DNA from: Verrucomicrobiota bacterium
Lineage (GTDB): Bacteria > Verrucomicrobiota > Verrucomicrobiia > Chthoniobacterales > UBA10450
DNA: 7,804 bases
Assembly: GCA_003219925.1 (NCBI GenBank)
Contig: QHQU01000211.1
Span: 1 to 7,804, forward strand
Reading direction: 5' to 3'
Shown: positions 1-6,506 of the stretch, piece by piece
Layout: every line of letters begins with the position of its first letter
How positions within the stretch are numbered: the stretch's first letter is position 1
Translations under genes and position numbers: made by a program
Notes under the pieces: model-generated
Databases searched by the model: none
What the model saw: only the letters and a program-made list of their open reading frames with translations
What the model was told of the DNA's origin: nothing

Positions 1-610
1 CTCTCGCTTGGTTACCTGCGGCGAATATCTTCGATTCATTGAAGCCGGAGGATATCAGCAGCCGGAATTCTGGCTCTCGCTTGGTTGGATGACGAGGAAC
101 GAACAACGCTGGGAAGCGCCGCTCTATTGGGAAAAGCGAGATGGCAGATGGTGGCAGTTCACCCTTTCTGGATTTCGCCCGCTCGATGAAAACGAGCCCG
201 TTACACACGTGAGTTATTTCGAAGCCGACGCCTTCGCGAATTTTTCCGGCGCGCGGTTACCGACGGAATTCGAATGGGAGCGCGCGGCGCAAGGTGAGAC
301 GATCGACGGTAACTTCGTCGAGTTGGAGCGTTTTCATCCCGCGCCCGCGGCCGAATCGGCTGGGCTGACACAAATGTTTGGCGATGTCTGGGAATGGACG
401 CGCAGCTCTTACTCGCCCTATCCGGGCTACCGCGCCGCGCCCGGTGCGCTCGGTGAATACAACGGCAAATTCATGTGCAACCAATACGTCTTGCGCGGCG
501 GCTCCTGCGCGACTTCGCAATTACATATCCGCGCCACCTATCGGAATTTTTTCCAACCCGAAAAACGCTGGCAATTCACCGGCCTGCGTCTCGCCCGCGA
601 CCTAGAATGA
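1..610 (+). CDS. egtB: EgtB, ergothioneine sulfoxide synthase (3' part only)
   Basis: This is the C-terminal ~200 residues of EgtB, the non-haem iron enzyme that uses O2 to join hercynine to cysteine or gamma-glutamylcysteine, forming the sulfoxide precursor of ergothioneine in the cytoplasm. The reading frame is open from base 2 and has no true start here; the TTG at 8 lies inside the domain. What is visible is the FGE-sulfatase-like domain: VTCGEYLRFIEAGGY near the left edge, RLPTEFEWE at 254-280, MFGDVWEWTRSSYSPYPGY around 375-431, and a C-terminal block with LRGGSC, ATYRNFF and RWQFTGLRLARD. That block is characteristic of EgtB rather than of generic formylglycine-generating enzymes. The DinB-like N-terminal half, which carries the iron-binding histidines, lies outside the window, so activity cannot be judged and the thiol donor (Cys or gamma-Glu-Cys) cannot be decided. 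The TGA stop overlaps the egtD start as ATGA. Confidence 0.93.
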   Translation, partial: SRLVTCGEYLRFIEAGGYQQPEFWLSLGWMTRNEQRWEAPLYWEKRDGRWWQFTLSGFRPLDENEPVTHVSYFEADAFANFSGARLPTEFEWERAAQGETIDGNFVELERFHPAPAAESAGLTQMFGDVWEWTRSSYSPYPGYRAAPGALGEYNGKFMCNQYVLRGGSCATSQLHIRATYRNFFQPEKRWQFTGLRLARDLE

Positions 611-1581
611 ACCGTCACGCCAGTGGCGTGGCGGTGCTCGACCTCGAGCCGGCCGCGTCCGATTTTCTCGCCGAAGTTATCGAGAGCCTTTTCAGCTCGC
701 CGAAAACCTTGCCCTCGAAATTTTTCTACGACGAGCGCGGCTCCGACTTGTTCCAACAAATTTGCGAGCTGCCCGAATATTATATTACTCGCACTGAGGC
801 GGAGATCTTGCGCGTGCATGGCGCGGAAATGGCGGCTTCCATCGGCGAGAATGCGGAGATTGTCGGCTTCGGCACTGGCGCAGGGATCAAAACCCGCATG
901 CTCCTTGGCCACCTCGAAAATCCGATCGCTTACGTGCCGGTCGATATTTCCAAACAGCGCCTGATGGATTCCGCCGCCGCGCTGCAATGCGAGATGCCGA
1001 CACTCGAAATTCTACCGGTCTGCGCCGATTACTTGCAACCGCTGCAATTGCCGCGCTCTTCGCGCAAACCCGATCATGTCGCGGTTTATTTTCCCGGTTC
1101 CACCATCGGGAATCTCGAACCGCCGATCGCGCAGGATTTTTTGCGCCGGGTCTGCCGCTTGTGCGGACACAGCGGCGGATTAGTGATTGGCGTTGATCTG
1201 CAAAAATCGCCCGAGATCCTCGAAGCGGCTTACAACGACAGCGCCGGCGTAACGGCAGCCTTTAATCTCAATCTACTCGTTAGGGCAAATCGCGAGCTCG
1301 GCGCCGATTTTGATATCGCGCAGTGGCATCATCGCGCCATCTACAATCGCGAGATCGGGCGGATCGAAATGCATCTTCTCAGCGCGCGCCAGCAAACCGC
1401 GCACGTCGGCGGCGAAGAATTTCATTTCTTTCCCGGCGAAAAAATCATCACTGAGTTTTCCTACAAGTACACCCAGGAAGGTTTCATTGCCCTTGCCGCC
1501 ACGGCCGGCTTCCGCTTTTCCCACGTCTGGACCGATCCACAGAAACTTTTCGCTGTCTTTCACTTCGTAGTCGCGGATTAA
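607..1581 (+). CDS. egtD: EgtD, histidine N-alpha-methyltransferase
   Basis: A SAM-dependent enzyme that trimethylates the alpha-amino group of histidine to give hercynine, the first step of ergothioneine synthesis. The protein is 324 residues, close to the ~320 usual for EgtD. The ATG at 607 overlaps the egtB stop (ATGA); the frame is open upstream into egtB, but that extension is not EgtD-like. Conserved family features: FYDERGSDLF with Y41, LPEYY with Y58, a SAM motif GFGTGAGIKTR at 87-97, PVDIS, FPGSTIGN ending at N169, and ITEFSYKY with E283 and S285. By alignment from memory these match the histidine-binding residues Y39, Y56, N166, E282 and S284 of the mycobacterial enzyme. The acidic residue that normally opens motif I (ELGSG) is glycine here (VGFGTG). 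The gene sits second in the operon, and the next gene starts 9 nt after its stop. It carries one copy of the repeated CTCGTTAGG word. Confidence 0.95.
   Translation: MNRHASGVAVLDLEPAASDFLAEVIESLFSSPKTLPSKFFYDERGSDLFQQICELPEYYITRTEAEILRVHGAEMAASIGENAEIVGFGTGAGIKTRMLLGHLENPIAYVPVDISKQRLMDSAAALQCEMPTLEILPVCADYLQPLQLPRSSRKPDHVAVYFPGSTIGNLEPPIAQDFLRRVCRLCGHSGGLVIGVDLQKSPEILEAAYNDSAGVTAAFNLNLLVRANRELGADFDIAQWHHRAIYNREIGRIEMHLLSARQQTAHVGGEEFHFFPGEKIITEFSYKYTQEGFIALAATAGFRFSHVWTDPQKLFAVFHFVVAD
1274..1284 (+). repeat. CACTCGTTAGG word, copy 1 (one mismatch)
   Basis: TACTCGTTAGG inside egtD, read as CTC GTT AGG (Leu-Val-Arg). The 13-mer ACTCGTTAGGGCA at 1275-1287 is identical to the one in copy 2. The AGG codon is the only AGG I find in egtD. 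Confidence 0.6.
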
Positions 1582-1590
1582 TCTCGCCGC

Positions 1591-2319
1591 GTGAACGCGC
1601 TGGTCGAATTGCACGGCGTCAGCAAACGCTACGGCTCCGCCGCCGCTCTCCAACCGACCGATCTCAATTTCGCGCGTGGTCAGACCACCGTGCTCATCGG
1701 TCCGAGCGGTTGCGGCAAATCGACCATGCTGCGGCTGATCATTCGCCTGCTCGAACCGGACAGCGGCAAAATTAAGATCGACGGCGCCAGCGTTTCGTCA
1801 TCGAACATCACCGAATTTCGGCATCGCGTCGGCTACGTCATTCAGGATGGTGGCCTCTTCCCGCACCTGACTGCGCGCGGAAATATTTTGCTGATGGCGC
1901 GTCAGCTGAACAAACGAATCGCGCTCGATGAGCTGTGCGCATTGACCCGCTTCCCAGCTCAAGCTCTCGATCGGTTTCCCGCCGAACTTTCCGGCGGACA
2001 ACGTCAACGCGTCAGCCTCATGCGCGCGCTAGCCCTCACGCCGAAGCTTCTTCTCCTCGACGAGCCGCTCGGTGCGCTCGATCCACTCGTTAGGGCAGCG
2101 CTGCAAAAAGATCTGAAGGAAATTTTTCAACGACTGCAACAAACGGCCATTCTCGTCACGCACGATCTGGCCGAAGCCGCTTTTCTCGGCAACGAAATTG
2201 TCCTCATGAACGAAGGCCGCATCGTGCAGAAGGGCACGCTCGGCGAACTGCGCTCGCAACCCACGAGTTCGTTTGTGAGCGAATTCATCACCGCGCAACG
2301 CAGCCTTGCCCTAACATGA
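1591..2319 (+). CDS. ABC transporter ATPase, osmoprotectant/quaternary-amine type (EgtV-like candidate)
   Basis: The nucleotide-binding subunit of an importer, acting at the cytoplasmic face of the inner membrane. The 242-residue protein has a complete set of motifs: Walker A GPSGCGKST at 37-45, Q-loop Q85 in YVIQDGGLFPHL, signature LSGGQRQR at 133-140, Walker B LLLLDEP at 153-159 with E158, a D-loop (GALDP), and H-loop H191 in VTHDLAEA. The overall pattern is that of the OpuCA/ProV/OsmV family for glycine betaine, choline and related compounds, but the chain ends near residue 242 with no C-terminal CBS domains. The start is GTG, 9 nt after the egtD stop and without a clear Shine-Dalgarno, which suggests translational coupling. 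The stop overlaps the permease start (ATGA). Its position directly after egtB-egtD and before a betaine-type binding protein/permease points to ergothioneine or hercynine as substrate. That is inference from context; a general glycine-betaine importer is the alternative. Confidence 0.92.
   Translation: MNALVELHGVSKRYGSAAALQPTDLNFARGQTTVLIGPSGCGKSTMLRLIIRLLEPDSGKIKIDGASVSSSNITEFRHRVGYVIQDGGLFPHLTARGNILLMARQLNKRIALDELCALTRFPAQALDRFPAELSGGQRQRVSLMRALALTPKLLLLDEPLGALDPLVRAALQKDLKEIFQRLQQTAILVTHDLAEAAFLGNEIVLMNEGRIVQKGTLGELRSQPTSSFVSEFITAQRSLALT
2084..2094 (+). repeat. CACTCGTTAGG word, copy 2 (perfect)
   Basis: A perfect 11-mer inside the ATPase gene just after the D-loop, read as CTC GTT AGG (Leu-Val-Arg). 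It shares ACTCGTTAGGGCA with copy 1 and contains the only AGG codon I find in this gene. Confidence 0.65.
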
Positions 2320-3761
2320 GATTCCTTGGCGCGGTTTTGTTTTTCATCAGCACGATGGCTTCCGCGAAGCCCGTTGTCATCGGCTCGAAAAAGTTTACCG
2401 AATCCTACGTCCTCGCCGAAATCGCCAAGCACTCGTTAGGCGAGGCCGGAATCTCCGTCGAATTTCGCCCGGGTATGGGTGGAACGATCATTGTCTGGGA
2501 AGCTTTGCGCAGCGGGCAAATCGACATCTACCCAGAATATACCGGCACGCTTGCGGAAGAAATTTTGAAGAATGCCGACATCTCGCCGGAAATGATGCAG
2601 GCGGAGCTGGCCAAAAATCGCATCGGCATGTCGCCGGAGCTTGGTTTCAATAACACTTGGGCACTCGCCATGCGACGCGAGGCGGCGCAGCGGTTGTCCA
2701 TTCGCACCATCAGCGATCTGCGCACTCATCCGGAATTGAAATACGGCCTGACGCACGAATTTCTCGATCGGCGCGATGGCTGGCCAGCACTCGTTAGGCG
2801 TTACGGCCTGCGAACCGGAAACGTGCAGGGAATCGATCACGGTCTCGGTTATGAAGCGCTCCGCACCGGCTCGATCGATATTAAAGACGCCTATTCCACC
2901 GATGCAAAAATCGGCGAGAACGATCTCGTCACTCTCGAAGACGACCTCCATTTCTTTCCGCAATACAAGGCGGTTTATCTCTATCGGCTCTCGCTGCCGA
3001 CCAATGCACTGGCGGCTTTGCAGAAAGTTTCCGGGACGCTTGATGAAGCGCGCATGATCCGGCTGAACGCGGAAGCGGAACGAACAAAGAACTACGCCCG
3101 CGCCGCGGCTTTATATTTCGGTGACGCCAGCGATACTGCCGAATCTTTCTCGCACAAACTTCTCCGTTGGACGGCGCGCCACTTGGAACTCGCCGGCTTC
3201 TCCCTGCTTCTCTCCGTGCTCATCGGCGTCCCGCTGGGACTTATCGCGAGCCGGCCCGGCTTTCTCAGCCAGATAATCCTTGGCCTAACGAGTGCCATCC
3301 AGACCATTCCATCGCTCGCCCTCCTCGCCCTCCTCGTCCCCTTGCCCTTCTTCGGCATCAGCGTCCGCACTGCCATCGCTGCCTTGTTCCTCTACGGCCT
3401 GCTCCCGATCGTGCGCAACACCGCCACCGGTTTGCAGGACATCGCACCTTCAATTCGCGAATCGGCCACGGCGCTTGGCCTAACGACTGGTGCGCGCCTG
3501 CGACGAATTTATCTGCCGATCGCCTCGCGAACCATTCTCGCCGGAATCAAAACGAGCGCGGTCATCAACGTCGGGACAGCCACCCTCGCCGCCTTGATCG
3601 GCGCCGGTGGATTAGGCGAACCGATTATCAGCGGACTGAACTTGAACGATCATGTCACGATTCTGGAAGGTGCAATCCCGGCGGCGTTGCTGGCGTTGCT
3701 GGTACAATTCTTTTTCGATCTGCTCGATCGCGTTTTGATCCCAAAGGGCCTGCGTTTGTAG
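2316..3761 (+). CDS. Fused periplasmic binding protein-permease, quaternary-amine ABC importer (EgtU-like candidate, reversed domain order)
   Basis: A 481-residue inner-membrane protein combining substrate capture and translocation. Residues 1-17 look like a signal peptide (FLGAVLFFISTMASA then KP) with no lipobox. Residues ~19-270 are an OpuAC/ProX-type binding domain: IGSKKFTESYVLAEI, GMGGT, EALRSGQIDIYPEYTGTLAEEI (to ~83), DAYSTDAKI and FFPQYKAVYLYR. Residues ~290-475 are a binding-protein-dependent permease with about five hydrophobic segments. The EAA loop runs from E382 through G388 to LP at 400-401 and fits EAA-x3-G-x9-I-x-LP. The order is binding domain first, permease second. As I recall, characterised EgtU proteins (S. 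pneumoniae, H. pylori) have permease first. The start overlaps the ATPase stop by 4 nt. The gene ends the egt operon, just before the hairpin element at 3765. The family is certain; ergothioneine or hercynine as ligand is inferred from operon context, and glycine betaine, choline or carnitine are not excluded. Confidence 0.9.
   Translation: MRFLGAVLFFISTMASAKPVVIGSKKFTESYVLAEIAKHSLGEAGISVEFRPGMGGTIIVWEALRSGQIDIYPEYTGTLAEEILKNADISPEMMQAELAKNRIGMSPELGFNNTWALAMRREAAQRLSIRTISDLRTHPELKYGLTHEFLDRRDGWPALVRRYGLRTGNVQGIDHGLGYEALRTGSIDIKDAYSTDAKIGENDLVTLEDDLHFFPQYKAVYLYRLSLPTNALAALQKVSGTLDEARMIRLNAEAERTKNYARAAALYFGDASDTAESFSHKLLRWTARHLELAGFSLLLSVLIGVPLGLIASRPGFLSQIILGLTSAIQTIPSLALLALLVPLPFFGISVRTAIAALFLYGLLPIVRNTATGLQDIAPSIRESATALGLTTGARLRRIYLPIASRTILAGIKTSAVINVGTATLAALIGAGGLGEPIISGLNLNDHVTILEGAIPAALLALLVQFFFDLLDRVLIPKGLRL
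2430..2440 (+). repeat. CACTCGTTAGG word, copy 3 (perfect)
   Basis: A perfect 11-mer in the binding domain of the fused transporter, read in a different frame from copies 1 and 2: CAC TCG TTA GG (His-Ser-Leu-Gly), using the uncommon TTA leucine codon. The 8-mer TTAGGCGA at its end recurs at 3612-3619 without the CACTCG part. Confidence 0.65.
2788..2798 (+). repeat. CACTCGTTAGG word, copy 4 (perfect)
   Basis: A perfect 11-mer in the binding domain of the fused transporter, read as CTC GTT AGG (Leu-Val-Arg). It holds the only AGG codon I find in that gene. Confidence 0.65.
3284..3294 (-). repeat. CACTCGTTAGG word, copy 5 (perfect, inverted)
   Basis: CCTAACGAGTG on the plus strand, the exact reverse complement of the word, in the permease domain. 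It is read as GGC CTA ACG AGT with the uncommon CTA codon. The 13-mer CTTGGCCTAACGA starting at 3279 is repeated exactly at copy 6. Confidence 0.65.
3479..3489 (-). repeat. CACTCGTTAGG word, copy 6 (one mismatch, inverted)
   Basis: CCTAACGACTG on the plus strand, one base from the inverted word, just before the EAA-loop glycine-rich turn. It is read as GGC CTA ACG ACT. It shares CTTGGCCTAACGA with copy 5, although the two encode different surroundings. Confidence 0.5.
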
Positions 3762-3764
3762 TTA

Positions 3765-3835
3765 CCCCGATTTTGTCGGGCAGGCATTCCTGCCTGCCAC
3801 CTACCGAAGACGGCAAGCAGGAACGCTTGCCCTAA
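3765..3835. repeat. Multi-hairpin intergenic element
   Basis: Three stem-loops lie in a row. CCCGA/TCGGG (3766-3780) has loop TTTTG. The 20-mer GGCAGGCATTCCTGCCTGCC (3779-3798) has an 8-bp perfect stem. GGCAAGCAGGAACGCTTGCC (3812-3831) has a 7-bp perfect stem. The third is an inverted copy of the second at 17 of 20 positions. Two of the three differences are a compensating G-C to A-T change in the stem, so the pair could also fold as one long hairpin. It lies between the end of the egt operon and the aldehyde dehydrogenase and may help end or stabilise the operon transcript. No T-tract follows, so it is not a standard intrinsic terminator. It looks like a dispersed genomic repeat. Confidence 0.7.
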
Positions 3836-3877
3836 AATTCTGAACTTTCCGATTGCGGCATGATGTAGATTACGGGC

Positions 3878-5242
3878 ATGGCCATTGCATCGATCAACCC
3901 GGCAACCGGCGAATTGAGCAAACGTTTCGACCCGCACACCGATGGTGAAATTGAGAGCGCGCTGGACCGCGCCGTTTCCGCCTTCGAAAAATATCGAGCC
4001 AGTTCGTTTGCGGAGCGCGCTGCCAAACTGCGACACACTGCCGAGATCCTAGAAAAAGATCGCGAGCACTTTGCGCGGATTATTACCGGCGATATGGGAA
4101 AACTTTTGCGTGGATCAATCGACGAAATTGAGAAATGCGCACGCGGTTGCCGTTTCTACGCGGAACACGGCGAGAAATTTTTGAGGGAACAGATCGTATC
4201 GTCTGATGCCAGGCGAAGCTACGTCCGTTATGATCCGCTCGGCGTCGTCCTCGCGATCATGCCGTGGAACTTTCCTTTCTGGCAGGTTTTCCGGTTTGCG
4301 GCGCCGGCCTTGATGGCGGGAAATGTCGGTCTCCTTAAACATGCCTCCAATGTGCCGCAGTGCGCGCTTGCCATTGAAAAAATTTTCCGCGAAGCCGGCT
4401 TTGATCCCGGCGTGTTCCAAACATTGTTGATCGAGAATGAAGCGGTCGAAAAGATCATTCGCGATCCAATAGTGAAAGCGGTCACGCTTACCGGCAGCGA
4501 ACGTGCCGGCAGCGCCGTGGCGAGCGCCGCTGGTCGCGAGGTGAAAAAGAGTGTTCTCGAGCTCGGCGGGAGCGATCCGTTCATTGTCATGCCCAGCGCC
4601 GGGTTGGACGATGCGATCTCGACCGGGGTGAAATCGCGCATGGTGAATTCGGGTCAATCGTGTATCGCGGCGAAACGCTTCATCATTGCCGACGCGATTT
4701 ACGACCAATACCTCGCGCAATTTGTAGAGAGGATGAAGAAATTGAAATTGGGGGACCCGAGGGAGGAAACGACTGAAGTCGCACCGCTCTCCTCGGAACA
4801 CATTCTTCGCGGGGTCGATGATCAAGTGCAGAAATCGGTCGCCGCCGGAGCAAAAATTTTATGCGGCGGGAAACGCGCTGCCGGGCTCGGTTATTTTTAC
4901 GAACCAACGGTGCTAGCGGAAATTCCCAAGAGCGCGCCTGCTTATCGCGAGGAAGTTTTTGGTCCGGTCGCGCTTTTTTTTCGCGCGCGGGATCGCAACG
5001 AAGCCGTCGCTATCGCAAACGATTCCAATTTTGGTCTCGGCGCCAGCGTCTGGACGAACGATGCAGCCGAACAGGAATTTTTTTCGCACGAACTTCAAAG
5101 CGGAATGGTGTTCGTGAACGCAATGGTCGCGTCCGATCCGCGCGTGCCATTCGGCGGGATCAAACGATCCGGTTACGGCCGCGAGCTTGGTGCCGAAGGG
5201 ATTCGCGAGTTTACAAACGTGAAAACAGTTTGGATTGCATAG
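3878..5242 (+). CDS. NAD(P)-dependent aldehyde dehydrogenase, succinate-semialdehyde dehydrogenase-like
   Basis: A 454-residue member of the aldehyde dehydrogenase superfamily that oxidises an aldehyde to a carboxylate with NAD(P)+. The catalytic set is intact: N131 in MPWNFPFWQ, K154 in LLKHASNVP, the Rossmann-like LTGSERAGS at 204-212, general base E228 in LELGGSD, nucleophile C262 in GQSCIAAKR, and EEVFGP at 358-363. The short length and the KHASNVPQCALAIE segment resemble the GabD1/Sad (YneI) group of succinate-semialdehyde dehydrogenases, which would place it in GABA or open-TCA metabolism. No GABA transaminase is in view, so the substrate is an inference. The ATG at 3878 begins the usual N-terminus (INPATGE). 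Only weak ribosome-binding sequence precedes it, and a hairpin element separates it from the operon upstream, so it is probably transcribed on its own. It converges with the radical SAM gene. Confidence 0.9.
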   Translation: MAIASINPATGELSKRFDPHTDGEIESALDRAVSAFEKYRASSFAERAAKLRHTAEILEKDREHFARIITGDMGKLLRGSIDEIEKCARGCRFYAEHGEKFLREQIVSSDARRSYVRYDPLGVVLAIMPWNFPFWQVFRFAAPALMAGNVGLLKHASNVPQCALAIEKIFREAGFDPGVFQTLLIENEAVEKIIRDPIVKAVTLTGSERAGSAVASAAGREVKKSVLELGGSDPFIVMPSAGLDDAISTGVKSRMVNSGQSCIAAKRFIIADAIYDQYLAQFVERMKKLKLGDPREETTEVAPLSSEHILRGVDDQVQKSVAAGAKILCGGKRAAGLGYFYEPTVLAEIPKSAPAYREEVFGPVALFFRARDRNEAVAIANDSNFGLGASVWTNDAAEQEFFSHELQSGMVFVNAMVASDPRVPFGGIKRSGYGRELGAEGIREFTNVKTVWIA

Positions 5243-5255
5243 CGCGCAAAAGCTC

Positions 5256-5368
5256 GTCATCCCGAGCGCGAGCGAGGGACTTCGCCCAAGCTGCGTTCGT
5301 CAACCAAGCTACTATGTGAAATCACTCGCGTATCTGAGGTCCTTGTCGTGTTTGCGACTCGGGATGAC
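5256..5368. repeat. MITE-like inverted-repeat element between convergent genes
   Basis: GTCATCCCGAG at 5256-5266 is matched by its exact reverse complement CTCGGGATGAC at 5358-5368, bounding 113 bp with no open frame of interest. The left end continues as CGCGAGCGAGGGAC, a form very like the GTCATCCCGAGCG...GAGGGA dispersed repeats I recall from many bacterial genomes. No transposase is present and no target-site duplication is evident. It fills the gap between two convergent genes and, if transcribed, could form a stem at the 3' end of both messages. Confidence 0.65.
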
Positions 5369-5381
5369 GCGGCCATGTTGA

Positions 5382-6503
5382 TCAAAACAAAGTCAGTTGC
5401 TCGCGCGGACACCTAAAATGTTGAGTCGATAATTCCGGTCGTGGACCAATTCCGACCTTACGACAACTCATCTGAAACAAGGTCGCGACCTGTTCCGCGA
5501 AAATTCCTTCCCCTTTGATCCGCGTTCCCCAGCGCGGGTCGCTCAATCTATCGCCGCCACGAATCGCGCGGATACGCGAGAGGACTTTCGCTTTTCGCTC
5601 GGGAAAATGCTCGTCCAGCCAGCGCTCGAAAAGGGGCGCCACCGCAAAAGGCAATCGCATGATCGTATAACCCGCGAATTGCGCACCCGCTTTTGCAGAA
5701 GCAGCCAGAATGCCCGGCATCTCATGATCGGTCAGCCCGGGAATGATGGGCGCTACCATCACGCCGACCGGGACGCCGGCTTCACGCAATTTAGAGATCA
5801 CTTCCAAACGAGCGTTCGGCGGCGACGTTCGCGGCTCCAGCACGCGCTGTAATTCTTCGACGAGCGATGTAACTGACACGTTCACGGCAGCGCAGGAAAA
5901 CGCCGCAAGCTCGCCAAGTAAATCGCTGTCGCGTGTGACCAGTCGATTCTTGGTGATGATTCCGACCGGATTCCGGAATCGTGCCAGCACTTGCAAGCAT
6001 CCGCGGGTAATTTCGAGTTTGCGTTCGATCGGTTGATAGGGATCGGTCACACCGCTGATCGCAATCACCTGCGGTCTCCATTTTCGTGAGGATAGTTCAG
6101 CTTCAAGCAATTTCGGCGCATCCATTTTCACCATAATGCGCGACTCGAAATCTGTGCCCGCGGAAAAGCCGAGATACTCGTGGGTGGGGCGGGCATAACA
6201 GTAAACGCAGCCGTGCTCGCACCCGCGATAAGGATTCACGCTGGTCTCGAATCCGACGTCGGGACTGTTGTTGCGCGCAATGATCGACTGCGAGCCATCG
6301 CGGTAAAAGACGGTTTTCCGAGGGCGCGAATCCTCATCGACTTCATCGTGCGGATCCTCTTCAAAATGCAGCGCCTCGAACCGGTTCGCTGGATTAATCG
6401 ACGCGCCTCGCGAGTGGAATTCGCGGGGATGAACCGTGCGCGCCGCACTCGGAATCTCGCGCACATTTTTCCAGAGCTTTTTTTCGTCAGGCAACGGCCC
6501 CAC
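5382..6503 (-). CDS. PA0069-family (SplB-like) radical SAM protein
   Basis: A radical SAM enzyme of unassigned substrate, related to the spore photoproduct lyase (SplB) group. In the 373-residue reading: RGASINPANRF at 32-42, SIIARNNSPD at 73-82, NPYRGCEHGCVYCYARPTHEY with the [4Fe-4S] cysteines C95, C99 and C102 (CxxxCxxC), GVTDPYQPIE at 151-160, GIITKN at 181-186, a basic RGG motif, and the C-terminal QLTLF ending usual for this family. The start is uncertain. GTG at 6503 follows an in-frame TAA and abuts a palindrome with no Shine-Dalgarno. GTG at 6464 has GGA five bases before it and would give 360 residues, leaving the palindrome in a short leader or promoter; it loses only non-conserved residues. 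A LexA-like operator at the 5' end suggests SOS control. Family assignment is firm; a role in DNA repair is inference. Confidence 0.88.
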   Translation of the reverse strand: MGPLPDEKKLWKNVREIPSAARTVHPREFHSRGASINPANRFEALHFEEDPHDEVDEDSRPRKTVFYRDGSQSIIARNNSPDVGFETSVNPYRGCEHGCVYCYARPTHEYLGFSAGTDFESRIMVKMDAPKLLEAELSSRKWRPQVIAISGVTDPYQPIERKLEITRGCLQVLARFRNPVGIITKNRLVTRDSDLLGELAAFSCAAVNVSVTSLVEELQRVLEPRTSPPNARLEVISKLREAGVPVGVMVAPIIPGLTDHEMPGILAASAKAGAQFAGYTIMRLPFAVAPLFERWLDEHFPERKAKVLSRIRAIRGGDRLSDPRWGTRIKGEGIFAEQVATLFQMSCRKVGIGPRPELSTQHFRCPREQLTLF

Positions 6504-6506
6504 TGC

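Noticed and set aside
1..86. Exact 13-mer CTCTCGCTTGGTT at 1-13 and 74-86 within egtB
   Set aside because: Both copies encode residues normal for EgtB (SRLVT and LSLGW) in different frames, and no further copies or structure support a repeat. Coincidence is likely.
475..606. N-terminal extension of egtD to an upstream in-frame ATG at 475
   Set aside because: It lies wholly inside egtB in another frame, and the residues are not EgtD-like. The ATGA-coupled start at 607 gives the family length.
3765..3835. Intrinsic terminator after the egt operon
   Set aside because: The stems are good, but no run of T follows any of them. It was recorded as a repeat element instead.
4974..4981. T8 run in the aldehyde dehydrogenase gene as a possible phase-variation site
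   Set aside because: The frame is intact across it, the enzyme is a metabolic housekeeping type, and 6-7 base T runs are frequent elsewhere in this DNA.
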